Shown: positions 48,199 to 60,179 of the stretch, in pieces | Layout of the letters: each line of letters opens with the position of its first letter | How positions within the stretch are numbered: position 1 is the first letter of the stretch | NCBI GenBank assembly: GCA_017562135.1 | Contig: QEYB01000093.1 | Location: forward strand, 124,001 to 188,000 | Reading direction: 5' to 3' | Length of the DNA: 64,000 bases | Origin: Dipylidium caninum | Lineage: Eukaryota > Platyhelminthes > Cestoda > Cyclophyllidea > Dipylidiidae | Notes under the pieces: model-generated | The model's input: only the letters and a program-made list of their open reading frames with translations | Databases searched by the model: none | Told to the model about the DNA's origin: nothing | Position numbers and translations under genes: made by a program

Positions 48199-49540
48199 AT
48201 GACGGAGGCTCTTGGTGATCCGGGCGGTCTTTGCAAGGTGCCTGTGGAATTTTTGGCTAATGGAACGGATTCGGGTAACTAGTTCCTTATATTTATCTTG
48301 CTTAACAGTTTCATTAATGACAGATGGGTCGCCTAATGATGCTTCTTCCAAGTCGTCTCTCCAACCTGTACAATCTGATGGAGCCGATTCATTTCAGTCT
48401 AATAGCCTTGAGTCCAAGATTTTGAAGCAGATTGAGTTTTACTTTTCTGACGCAAATATATTAAAGGACCGTTTTATGCTCAAATCTGTCAAGTCCAATA
48501 AGGAGGGTTGGGTAAAACTAGCCACGATTGCTGGATTTAAACGCGTCCAATCTTTGACGAAAGATATTGGTCTCGTTCGTACCGCATTGCAGAATTCTTC
48601 CCAAGTTGAGATTTCTGATGACGGTAATTAATACGGATTTATTACATTGATTTAGGTATGCGTGTTAGGCGTAGACATCCTCTTCCCGAATGGGATAAGT
48701 CTGTATATTCACGAACAATCCTCATTACACGTTTCGCAGAGGAAGATGTTATAAACGTCCTTTCTATTTCCGATTTTTTTGAGGTAAACCTTTTTTATCT
48801 TACAAAGTAGTCGGTGAACCTAAACGTCAGACTTGTACGCATCATCGATGCTGGCAGCTCTATACCACCAGATCTAGTTAAGACGGCGTTGTTTATTGGA
48901 TATCTTGGTAAAGAAAGGTGTGCCGTTGTTGAGTTCGATTCACAAGAATCGGCTCAGAAAGCGTTAGATGCAACGAGAACCGCTTGGCCATCCTCTTTCT
49001 GTACTATTTTGCGTAAGCGTTTTATTTCAGTAGATGTTTATTTTTGACAGAGCGTAAACCTAAAGAGGTGTCTGAAAAACTAAAACCGAAAATCGCTTTC
49101 ACTAAAAAGGATCCTATGTAAGCCATCTTAAGCATTTACTGAATCAACTTAACTAATCCTTTAGACCAAAGGCGGACTTGTCTGCGAGGCCGCAGATATA
49201 TTTGACCTCATGTATGTATAATGATGTGAAAGTTGAACTCATCCGCGAACCAAGGGCACCCCCAAACGAGGATAGTGTTGGTTTTGAACCTAACTGGCGC
49301 GAGGCATTACGTATGCAACGTTTAAGTTTAGAAGGTCATTCTGATGATCCTCTCCATTCCCTTTCCAATTCTATATCGTCAGATGAATTTCTAACGCCAC
49401 AAGCACCTTCCCCGAGGGCTCAATATAGCCCAAATTCTCCACCTATCTTTTTGTCTCCTCAGCCTGCCTCGCAACTCATGTTCCTTGATGAAGCCATCGT
49501 ATCCATGATTCCGACCGGTGGATCTGGTGGTGGAGGATAG
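48199..49540 (+). CDS. LARP6: La-related protein 6 (LARP6)
   Basis: Six exons: 48199-48274, 48309-48623, 48656-48783, 48811-49012, 49051-49117 and 49165-49540, with consistent phases, 387 residues. I chose the ATG at 48199 because its frame passes cleanly through a 34-nt intron; a downstream in-frame ATG at 48317 is the alternative. The La motif is at about 58-140 (KILKQIEFYFSDANILKDRF, SNKEGWVKLATIAGFKRV). An RRM-like domain follows at about 150-235 (SRTILITRF, ERCAVVEFDSQESAQKAL). A SUZ-C-like motif lies near 288-305 (IREPRAPPNEDSVGFEP), which is the C-terminal hallmark of LARP6. The C-terminus ends in a Gly-rich GGSGGGG. By family it binds RNA stem-loops, such as collagen mRNA in vertebrates; flatworm targets are not shown. 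Introns are 34, 32, 27, 38 and 47 nt. Confidence 0.9.
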
Positions 49541-50336
49541 AAACTTTAACTACGGAGACATTCTAACCGCATCTTTCATTTGTTTTCGAATTATCGTGCC
49601 GTTTGAGTACGTGCCGAGTTTAACATAATATTTCTATCTTTCGGGTTCGTGTGTGGGTGCTCGGCTTATCATTAGTCGCTTCTACCTAAATTTGTCATGA
49701 TACTACTAGCATGTTAATTTTGTACATTTCTGGGTGTTCTAAACCAAAAAAGTTGTGAGATGGTAGATTAGGAGGGTCCGGATTAGTATTCGCTGTGGTT
49801 GCCATTTATGTATTGTGGTGGGTTTGCTCTTGCACTTTTCGAGCGGAGATAATGGTTGGGGCGGATGGGGGGTGGGGTGGGGAATGAAGCCTCTGTTTAC
49901 GTGGTCCTGGGGTTTGTGTCGTCGTGATGGGCTGTGCGGTTTTAGAAACCGGGAAAGGGCTGAATCTTGCTGGTTGTTCGATGGGTGTGGTTTGAATGCC
50001 ACCGGAGGTTGGAAAGAAGTATGTATTAATGTGGTCGGAGGCAGATTCTACTTGTGGTGGGTATTTTGCGGGTTTGCATTTCTTAGCCACGTAAATTTAT
50101 CTCGAGCATACGTGGGTCCCACTACCATCAATGGTTTAATAGTAACGGAAATTAAAGAGCTGTCCTTTTCACCTACTTGCTACCAACGGTCGCCAGATAT
50201 CCGGAATTAATCTACAGAAAGTATATACACTAAGTGTTAATGTTAGAAAAATGTTTGTGTTGTAAATGTTTTCATATCACCGGTATTGCTTTTACTACGC
50301 TCCTTGGAAAGCCGGCTAATATACCCTGTCGCCGAA
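49541..50336. other. Intergenic DNA between LARP6 and NSA2
   Basis: LARP6 3' UTR and NSA2 5' region. Frames on both strands at 49.7-50.2 kb reflect a G-rich segment (gggcggatggggggtggggtg) and have no domain support. Confidence 0.5.
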
Positions 50337-51429
50337 ATGGTTTGTTGAGCGGTTTGTGAGATAAAAACCTTTAGCCTCAAAATGAACATATTGAATTGCA
50401 TCGTAAACGACATGGATACAGGCTCGACTACTTCGAAAGAAAGTATGTCTATTCAACACTATTGAAAATAATCTATGTTATTATCGCTGCTGCCGCATAA
50501 AAAACTAGTGACTCCCTCTGTTCCCAATATTATTTTACATTGAAGGAGAAAGAAGGCAGCTCGAGAACCTCATGAGCGAGCACAGAAGGCGAGGAAGTTA
50601 CGTGGATTGAAGGCCAAGATCGCGAACAAAGAACGCTTTAAGGAAAAGGTCCAGATAAAGAAAACAATTCGAATGCATGAAATGCGTAAAGTAAAAGAGA
50701 AAGCCGGTGAAGCTGGTGGACCTGGAGAAAAACCGATCTTTTTACTTGATCGTGAGGAACAGAACATCTCCAAAGTGCTCTCGAATACGGTTAAACAGAA
50801 ACGTGCCGAAAAAGCCGTATGTTATTTTCTTACTGGACGTTCTAGTGATATTTTGTTTTCGCTTAACGTTATTTTCATCGTTAGGGGAAGTGGCAAGTTC
50901 CTCTGCCAAAAGTTCGCACAGTATCGGAAGCTGAGGCTTTCCGAATTGTGAAATCTGGTAAATCGAAGCGAAAAGCCTGGAAGCGTATGGTCACGAAGAT
51001 GTGTTATGTTGGCGACAACTTCACAAGAAAGCCGCCGAAATTTGAGAGGTTTATTCGACCCATGGCTTTACGTGCGAAAAGGGCCAATGTCACCCACCCA
51101 GAGCTGAAAACGACATTTTGTCTTCCCATTATTGGGGTAAAGAAAAATCCTAGTTCCCCGTTGTATACAACCCTGGGAGTCATTACGAAAGAACTATAAT
51201 TGAGGTACTCAATTGCAAAAACCAATCCTACTTATGCAGTGTATCATGCATATAGCTGTTGAGAAATCACCTCGCAACGTTTTTATTTTATCAAAATTCT
51301 TAATTGTAGGTCAATGTTAGTGATTTAGGCTTGGTTACCCCTGGAGGAAAGGTTGTTTGGGGCAAATATGCCCAAGTGACGAACAACCCAGAGAACGAAG
51401 GATGCGTGAATGCGGTGCTTATTGTTTAA
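50337..51429 (+). CDS. NSA2: Ribosome biogenesis protein NSA2, with an apparent 1-nt deletion
   Basis: Five exons: 50337-50339 (ATG only), 50375-50442, 50546-50816, 50885-51204 and 51310-51429 (stop TAA 51427-51429). They encode [95 protein letters not shown] and finally [20 protein letters not shown]. This is a near full-length match to NSA2, a pre-60S nucleolar assembly factor of the eS8-related fold. Exon lengths sum to 782, one short of the 783 needed for 260 codons plus stop, the family length. The break lies between ITK and TIIEV near 51190-51192 (aaagaacta). Read literally, the frame stops at 51199 after about 217 residues. Sequence or assembly error is likelier than a pseudogene, since everything else is intact. 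Confidence 0.93.
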
Positions 51430-53063
51430 GTTCGAGAACCCTCACGGCGCTTGTACAGAAAGTTTCGAGTAAATAATTTACCAGCAATTAGTGTCTTTAC
51501 TTCATCGAGCGGTGTAGGGTGGTACAGATGAGCTGTCAGTGTACTTATTTCTTTATTGCTTTAAACGTCATTGTCGCAAATTTTGGCTGTTTTTGAATAT
51601 GTTCAGAGTGGGATTCTCGTGATTTCTAAGTGTTAATAAATGTCTTATCACCGTAGGTAGCACAAGAAGTAAGCGTTATAAAAAGGGCTTTTTTACTCGA
51701 CGAAATCATAAACAAGTTATTTTGAGGACATGTGTCTCATGAGGAGGGTAGTGAATCTCTCATATTTCTTAACATCCTGTGCCAATTCTGTTACAAATTT
51801 AAGCGTCTAGGAAGATTAAACAAAGAAAAACATACACTTTGATTGTCGGAAGCCCTAATTGTCAACTTTTGGTCCTTATGTCGGTATTTTGTAACAAGTC
51901 TAAACTAATAAAAGAGTGTTGATCCAACTTCGACGCCACATACTTTTATAGGGTCCTTACTGTAAAGCATTTCGGCATCTTTCGCGAATTCTTCCCAAGT
52001 GGCGTATATAGCCATCGTACCACATCCACTGCTGTGGCAAGCTTGAAGAAAGCGGTGGCGGGGCAAACTTGCTAATTAAGTCAGCTAACGCAAATAATGG
52101 ATTATCGTCAAAGAAATTAACAGTTTTCTAATTTGCACTAGCCTGTTTTTGTTAGAGTCCTTATAGAAAACTGTAAAGTTTTTCATAGAACAAACATTTA
52201 TTGGAAAAAGTGGCAAATGTTAATGTGTTTTTAATTAAACAAAGCGGTGTATTAAGTTAAAAGGCATTCAAGCATTTAAATTAAGAGAAGTGGCCGTAGT
52301 TCGGTCAGAACTGGGAGAAATTGCAAGGTAGTCGGAGCTTAGTTGTATACTTAGTTGTGAAGTGTTGTGTGGTTGGGTCCCTAGAACGCGTGCGTTCTTT
52401 GCCAAATCTATAGTATTTTTCGCCTGTAATGAGGGGAATGCCTCGAGCCTTGGCCTCAGATTTTTAGTTCTCGAAAACCATTTTTCAGGTATAGTGACAT
52501 TCTATTCCAGTTAGCGGTCCAAAGATACAGTGTTAACGGGTTGCAATCAAGCTGATGTAATATAGTTTTAGTATAGGATACTTCTTAAGCTGTGGCGCCA
52601 TCATCGCAGTTTCAAATCCTTATGAAAATCAACTAGTTGCAACTTCCTGGAGACCTAAACAAAAATTGCAATACGGGGAGCGTTACAATGATTTGACCTA
52701 TGTCAATCCGACCAGCCAAGCACGCTACAAGGCGATTTAAAATATTAGTTAAACGCAGAACAAGTACTTAGATTTCAGTGCAAATGTGAGGTACAATTAT
52801 CATTGCCTATCATTGCACAATTATGTAAAGGCACAATTATCCTTGCCTTCAAGTTTTTCAGGCTAAGATTCCTGCCTACTCCCCTAGCCTTATCCACCCA
52901 AAGCCAACTGAAAAACGCATTAAAATTGTATCGTTTTATAAATATAAGGTTTTAATTTGTTAAAGATTAGTTATTAATTATATATAACCCAGATTTACCA
53001 TGCTTCTTTTAGTGCACTACCCACGCCGCATCTTTTTACTTTACCTGCCAGTGTGTTCGGGCG
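51430..53063. other. Intergenic DNA between NSA2 and vigilin
   Basis: No gene seen. AT-rich, containing the NSA2 3' UTR and presumed vigilin 5' UTR and promoter. A short imperfect duplication occurs at 52790-52848. Confidence 0.5.
52790..52848. repeat. Imperfect short direct repeat
   Basis: The pattern acaattatc-[a/c]-ttgcc occurs twice (about 52792-52807 and 52833-52847), with a further cattgcacaattatg between them. This looks like a degenerate local duplication. Confidence 0.5.
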
Positions 53064-56000
53064 ATGGATGTCGTTAGTGCAGTTCCTGCACAATCTCCTC
53101 CTCTTTATGATGATGCCTTTCCAGCGTTACCATCTACGGGGACTGCACAGAGGCCGATTGCAAACGCAATTCCATCCTACCAGCCCACTATGATCACCGA
53201 AGTAAGCCTAGTAGTTCTCTCTTTAAAACTTAGGTAATTGAAATACCTTTGGCTGAAAGGAAATACCGGTCAAATGACGAGTCCATATTAGCCGACCAAT
53301 CTAATATCTGTGCTGCCATAGGGAAAAGCGCCGGAGTAAAAGTTGAGCTGACAAATCCACGAAACAAATCACTTAATGTTATAATCACGGGCTCGGCACC
53401 ACAGGTACAAAAGGCCAAGTTAATGATACTTCAAGACCTACAGCAGCAGGTTTGCTTTATTCTTGATTTATATTGCGGAATCCTACTCAGGCTCAAAGGG
53501 TGGTTAAAATTCCACCTGAACACCACCGATTTCTTATCGGTTTCCAGGGCCAGAGGAAACGCGAACTGGAAGCTAGTACGACGACCAAGATAATTGTTCC
53601 CCCCGCATACAAAAATTCGAACGAAATTACAATTGTTGGTTCACCCAGCAAGCTTGATGCCGCGGAAAAAGAAATTATTCGCATCGTTGACTATCATTCC
53701 CAACTGGCCAGGGAAAAATTGCAGATCCCAAAGGTCTATCACCCGTTTATTTGCGGGCCGTAAGTGTTATACTTTCTATAATTCTGCCTTTTCTGGCTTC
53801 CATAATTTTTTTTACATGGTCCCTTTCATATCTCTGGGGTTATATTTTTCTTTTTGCAGTTCTAACACTCTAGTAAGCGAAATCATGGAACGAACTAACA
53901 CTAAGATACACATTCCACCATCACAAACCCCAAACTGTGAAATCGTGATTTTGGGGAAAAAAAATGATGTCGCGAAGGCAGTTACAGAAATAAATACTAT
54001 TTACAAATCCCTTGAACAACGTTGCGTTACAATCCCATGTCTGATACAGCGGGATAAACACCGCCTTGTTATCGGAGTTCGAGGGAGCGGTCTAAATGAT
54101 ATCTTCGAGAAAACGGGAGTTGTGGTTGAACCTCCGAATGGCCCCGATAATGAAGAATTTATACTTCGCGGTTATCCTGAGGTCCTCGGACGTGCGTCAA
54201 CTATGGTTTTTCAGCGTGCATTCAGTTCCGCTACTGAAGAAGTCGTTGCTCCCCAACGTCTTCATAAGTTCTTAATAGGAAAGAAGGGTTCCGCACTGAC
54301 TTATATAAAAGAAGGCTATGAGGCAGTAAATTTAACTTCGTTTTTGTCCTTTTTTGTTTTGGCTATTTATTCCAACCTTAATTTGTCTTTCAGGTTAGAA
54401 TCGAGTTTCCAAACTCTGGGGATAAGATCACAGTTGAGGGCCCTCCCGAAGAGGTTGCCAAGGTTGTTGAACGCCTACAAACACGAATTAGTGAACTCAT
54501 TGCATCTCACTACTTAGACTCTGTGAATGTGGATCCCAAGTATCACTCCAAATTACTGGGATCAGATGGTCTTATTCCATACATTCGATTCCATCGGTTA
54601 AATGTCCGCTTTCCAAGCGCTGCGGAATGTGGGATGCCCGCAAACAACCATCACATATATATTGATGGTGAGAAAAATTCAGTTGACATGGTCAAAGAAG
54701 AGATTACCAGGATGGTAAAAAAATGGGTACGTTACGAACTTACTATTGATTTCAATTCACTAAAATACGATGTGTTATCTATTCTCCTAGAAACATACTT
54801 TAAGTTCACCTGAATTCATTGACGCTTCTTTTAGGAAAATGAAAAAGTTAAAGACGTGATAGTTGAGCCGCGTATTCAAAATTTGTTGCGTTATGGCAAT
54901 CCTCCCTTATTTCATCAAATAAAAGAGGCGTTTCCAGAAGTTGAAATTCGATGGCCTCAGAAATCAGGTGGTGGTGGTGGAGTGAAAAGTAATGTCAAAT
55001 TCTCCAACAAGGAAGCGTCTACTCCTTCCGACTATGTAGTACAACTCTGTGGCGTCCGTGACCAGGTTAATTCGGCCGCTGATAAGCTAAACAGGCTGGT
55101 GAAACGGGTTGTTGAAGAGAATCACGAACAGGAGGTAAAGTCGATTATTGTTTTTGCAACTTTTCTCTGGTTGTTGTTTAATGACATGTCTCTACTTTGC
55201 AGGTTCGTATTTTCAAGGAATGCTTGCAGCGGATTTTGGGCGGACCGATTTTTAATCTTCTGAAGGAAACTCGTACACGAATTCGTTACTCTTCTCCATC
55301 TCCTGATGGCTCTCAACCCGTCGTTATAATTGGTCGTCAGGAGGACGTTGATACCGCTGTCACACGTCTTGAAAAATTGCAGAAGTCTTTGGTATTAACC
55401 ACTACTTTTTCCGTAATGTGTCTTTTTATGGTCTTGTCGGATTTGTCTCAGGTCGATTACGCCATACCTTTTTAGACGAATATTCAAGAAACTACCATAA
55501 TGCTGCCTACATTGATGCTCTCTAGGCAGGCAACTAATTCGACCACTCCTGGTGCCCGCCTCCGTTCCATCAGGGAGCAATGTGAAGGCGTTCAACTGAA
55601 AGTAAATCCTACTCAACCCCGCCAATTAACCATTTCAGGACCACCTGAGGCTTTGGAAAAAGCCAAGGTCCTTATTGATTCAATGTGCGAAAAAATGCTA
55701 GAACACTGTGCTGACGTATGTTTTCAAACTTCTATGATCTTCATGGCATTGTGTTCTCAATTAATTTGTTCCTTGTAGTCGGTGGTCTACGCTGATCCAA
55801 AATATCATGGCCATTTGATTGGTCGCAATGGTGCAGTACTAAAAAAGTTTCGCGAGAGGCACGGTGTTGAAGTGCTCTTTCCAGATCGTTTAGAGAACGA
55901 TCTTAAACGTGCATCCGAAATCCACATCATCGGCGAAAAGGCTGCCGTTGCAAAGGCGGTCGAAGATCTTGAAAAGACAGTAGCAGAACTAGTATGTTAT

Positions 56001-58144
56001 GTATTCCCTTAATTTCTGCACATTGGCAATTTTCATTCGATTTTTAATTATATTTACTCTATCCACGCGACACTCGTTATTTTAGAAAGATTTGAGCAAA
56101 GATATACTCATTATCATTTTGTAAACCCAAATGCTGTATCATGGATATTGTTTCATCTCTTAGGAAAATGAAACCGATGCTACTTTAACATGTGAACTGT
56201 CTGTTTTGAAAAATGTTTTAACTTGCCTGAGCGCTTTCCATTATCCCGAACTGGAACGTGTGAAAGTAATCAGCCCCAGGTCACCCGCAACATTACCCAC
56301 CTATCGTACTGACCAGATTACAAATGGACATCCACTTGACGAGAAAGTAGACAGCATAATCCGCATCTTGGGTCCTAAGGGCTGTGTTGAGGCGAGTTTC
56401 ATTCGCTTTTATTTCGCATCCGATTCGCGTTTCATTCGTTAAGCTAGCCTCAAATTATGTTGATTTCACCTACTGTAGGATGCTGAGCAATGTATAAAAA
56501 AGGTGATTGAGGATGTAAAGAACCGGGTGGTTGTCAGGCATCCAATTACCCAAATCAGCCATTTGAAAATTCTCAATCGACTTCGTTCATCCGTTCCCGA
56601 TATGCAAAGAAATTACAGAGTGTTAATAACTTTGCAACCCAACCGAGGTACGATCTCCAACATTATAAGCTTTGCGTTAGATTGGAATTATAAATGTGCA
56701 TTATTTTGCATTACCACACAGACCGACTTCAAGAAGACCAAGGTGAGAAGCCTATTTACGGACATGTCGTTCTTATCGGTGTTCGGGAAAGCATTGACAA
56801 AGTATTGGAGAATGAAATAATTCCTTTGCTGCCAGTCTCGGAAGATGTCGATTTCCCCCGAGAGTTCTACGGAAAACTTTTTGTTGCTGAGCAACCTCCA
56901 AAACAGCAGGTGCCTACCCGTCGGGGACAGAAAAATCAACGCGGTGGTAGGCTGAATTGTCGCGACAATACTCGCAACGGAGACGCTTCCTCGCAGAATC
57001 TCGAAAATGGCCAGGCAGCACCAAAATCGAGATTAAACGCTCTCCAGGACAAGTTCCACGTAAGTCTCCTCGCTTACTTGATCTTTATTTCTGCACCTTA
57101 GTCTTATCTCCCTTTTTGCTCGGCTAGGTCTCCATTAGCGTTCCCCCGAGGACCCAGTGCACTACCGATCAAATCACTATTCGCGGTGTTCCAGATGCTA
57201 TTAAAGCTTGTAAAGCCGAACTGGCAGCTCTAGAGGCCCAGTTGCAAGCAGAAAAAGCCGATTGGGAGGCACGTAATTACGAAGAGACCATAATTGTTGA
57301 GGAACGTTATCTGAATCGAATTATTGCTGGTCAAAGGACTCGTCTGTTGGAACAGTATAATGTTTCCATCTTTACACGCGCCCGCTCTGTTGTTGCCGCT
57401 GGGTCTAATACTGCGGTCTCTACTAATGTTGCATCTGTGCTAACGGTGGCAGACAAAAACAATTGCGAAAATGTGTCTAAAGATGGACCTAGTTCTTCTA
57501 ACAGTTTGGCCCAAGAGCAGCGTTACGCTGGCTACCGTCTCGTAAGCTCTGTGAATGTCCCTGTGGTGCTTCACGGCTACAAGGAGCAAGTAAAGTTGGC
57601 CCGCGCTGAGTTAGAAAAACTTCTTGAGCTTTTCAAATCTTTCGTTTGTATTGAACTTCACGTTCCTGCTGAGGTAATTGTCTGATTTTAAAAATTTTAT
57701 CTGTAAAATCTGCATCGATTTCTATTGTCCTCTTAGACTCATGCACGTCTGATTGGATACCGTCGACAGAACATTCATCGTTTAGAAGAGAAGTATGATG
57801 TCGACGTCGAGTTCCCACCCCGTGGAGCTAATAGGGCAATAGCCGAGGTCGTTCTTGTCATGGGGCTCCCTGATAATGTTGACTACGCTTGTAATGAACT
57901 TATCAACAGGGCCAATGATATCGTATGATAGTTTCTTATACCTCATATATTCGTTCCCACTGCTCCAATCCAATAACTAAATTCTCCTCTTCCCCTCCAG
58001 TGTGCTGAACATCCGAATCCTGGAGCTTCGCAAGAGAACGGTTACGGCGAGCTGACGGTGCCTCAAGCGCCACCTAATCAGAGCGATTTCATGGTGGTCG
58101 GCGCGCCCTGGGAGCGCAATGGCGCTGGCTCTCAATCCAACTGA
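53064..58144 (+). CDS. HDLBP: Vigilin (multi-KH-domain RNA-binding protein, HDLBP)
   Basis: Fifteen exons from the ATG at 53064 to TGA 58142-58144: 53064-53201, 53234-53449, 53491-53759, 53860-54325, 54394-54726, 54835-55134, 55203-55391, 55476-55715, 55779-55991, 56164-56391, 56479-56647, 56734-57059, 57128-57673, 57737-57922 and 58001-58144. All phases agree; 1320 residues (human about 1268). Tandem KH domains with recognisable GxxG loops include IGFQGQRKREL, IGVRGSGLNDI, IGKKGSALTYIK, LGSDGLIPYIR and IGRNGAVLKKF. Others are degenerate (LGGPIFNLL, YGNPPLFHQI, IGYRRQNIHRL). The N-terminus (SPPLYDDAFPALP) is typical of vigilins, and the C-terminus holds a short tail. A basic Gln/Gly/Arg-rich insert follows the KH at about 56.9 kb. 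By family it binds ribosomes and mRNAs at the ER, affecting translation and lipid-protein secretion. One intron is GC-AG. Confidence 0.96.
56392..56478 (+). other. GC-AG intron in vigilin
   Basis: The only phase-correct donor after KGCVE is GAG|gcgagt; the acceptor is ctactgtag. No GT donor nearby keeps the frame into DAEQCIKKVIEDV. Confidence 0.7.
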
Positions 58145-60159
58145 TTGTCTCCTTTTCCCCTCTTCCCCATCACTGCGTGTACCTTTCCTGTCTTATTTGC
58201 ATTATGACATTGACAACTTTTCTCAGGCCTTTGTGGATTATGGAAACACTTACACCCTATAACGTCTTTCCTGCTCGGTTTATTGCGTCTCCGTGTCCCC
58301 CGCCCCCCTTTCTCTTTTCCATTCCGCTGTCTCCATACGCTGAACCCTCCCCCCCATCCGTACTGCATTTTTGTGCTGTAGATGTATTTACACTGACTTG
58401 GCTGTTTAGTCTCCTGGTGTCCACCCATAATCATCCACGCGTCCTTGAACAATCCTTTTCCTCTACGTACCGAGCTGTCAATGATGTGCCTTCTTGCTAC
58501 TCCCCTCTACACCCGCCCACCCCACTGACTTGACTTTTGCTCTTACCTATTAGACAAGAATAGCCGTTTGTGTAACGCTTGCTATTTTGTTACCGATGGA
58601 ATCCGGTCGAGGTTGCTCTAGCGCGAGCATGTCACTTAAGTCTGACGAGACCTGACATGTCCGGTTGGCAAGCCAGCTGTCGGCGTGGGTGACGATGCTC
58701 AGGAGGGTTGACTGGATTGTGGTCGCCGATTGTTGCGTCATGTTCTCGGCTTAGCGGGTGCGAAGCTCTTTTAGTGTTTGGCTTCCGCCATAAACACAAG
58801 AAATATTTCCCGAGGCGACGTGAAAAAATATGAAAAATTAGACCAGTAGGGAATCCTTGATTTGAACATGGAACTGCTTTGCTAAATCTTTTTACTTGGG
58901 CGGCGGTGTTAATACCAGGCGGTCGCAGTGAGAAATTCATCGCACATGTGGGAGGTGAAAGGAAAGCTCGCCAACCTGCCCAAGGGTTAGGGCGACTTTG
59001 TCCGTCATCCTTCTGTCTTCCCCTCGAGGCCGGCGTTTCGCAGTTCGCGTTAAAATGGGTGGAGCTGAAAATAAGTGTCGAAGGGAAGCCGATGCAGTCG
59101 TCGTCGCGACCGGCGTGGTAGATTCTCGCCGCCAATTTTGCATTGGACGCGTTCCACTACGGAATCGGCTTCGCGTCACTGGGCCTGAAATACTTGAAAA
59201 CACTTCGCTCTCACGTCGGACTCCTCCACTGGCCCCACCCAAATGATCTAAGAATTGCACAATCCCAAGGCAGAGCCCGTATTGCCTTGTGAGGGGTCTT
59301 CTGAGCAAATATTTTTCGCTTGGGAGTTGTGGAGCTGCTGCTTGTCAAGTGATGCGAGTAGACGAGGAGTGCTATTGTATATCCTTTCACGCAGGCAGGT
59401 CGGCGCGCACCCTCCCGCGAGTTTAATCTGCCCTACCCATGTTTATTACAGCAGCCGAACTCCTCAGTTACGCAATAACGTTTGCATTCTGGAAGGCCCG
59501 AATCCACAGGCCAGGCAGAACACGACGTGTTCAGGAGTTGGGCAGCATTGGGGTAAATCACGGGTGGACATGATTCCCATCTCGGGAGAGGGAGACTTTT
59601 TAGCCGTTCATGCGGATCCCGGCGCCGCGAAAGTCTCTCTCCTTGTCAGATTTTCGTCCAAGGCACCACAGGCTTTCGGGAGAGGAGTATTTTTTAATAT
59701 ATTTTTCTTAGGCGTAAAGTCTGTCCCACTTTCCATGTTGCTCGGGGAGTATGATCGCTTCAAAGTTTTTGTGGAAGCCAGAAAATATTCGCTAATCGAG
59801 AGCGCACATAACCCCATGCTTTCCCGATGTCTGCACGTCCTCTCATAACTGAATATTCGAAAAGAGGATAAAAAAACCCCCGCCTACCGTGTTCGCCACG
59901 AGTTTCCACGATGTCTGTTGTGATAACAACGGGCGGCGCCCCCGCGCTTCGTGTCGTGTCTGAACCGGGTCAAAGGGGTTTCTTGGGTCAAAGGAGGCAG
60001 ATTAACCGAGAACTCAAGTCTAAAATCATGTATAGTTTTAGCAACTAAATTGGTTTGAGTGTATCGACGCCTTTAGCGATGGTGGAAGTGAAATGACAAA
60101 TAGAATATCAAAACAATTCACGTCGTACGCTGTGAACTTGAAGAGTCCAGGTTGTGAGA

Positions 60160-60179
60160 GATGATGATGATGATGATGA
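60160..60179. repeat. (GAT)n trinucleotide microsatellite
   Basis: About six uninterrupted GAT units. Confidence 0.9.

Noticed and set aside
48154..48351. Minus-strand open frame over LARP6 exon 1
   Set aside because: It lacks an ATG and is antisense to the well-supported LARP6 5' exons.
49739..50210. Open frames on both strands after LARP6
   Set aside because: Low-complexity G-rich sequence; the peptides are compositionally biased and lie in a likely UTR.
58632..59308. Overlapping minus-strand frames of 123-167 residues
   Set aside because: Several frames are open on both strands in GC-rich DNA, and no domain is seen.
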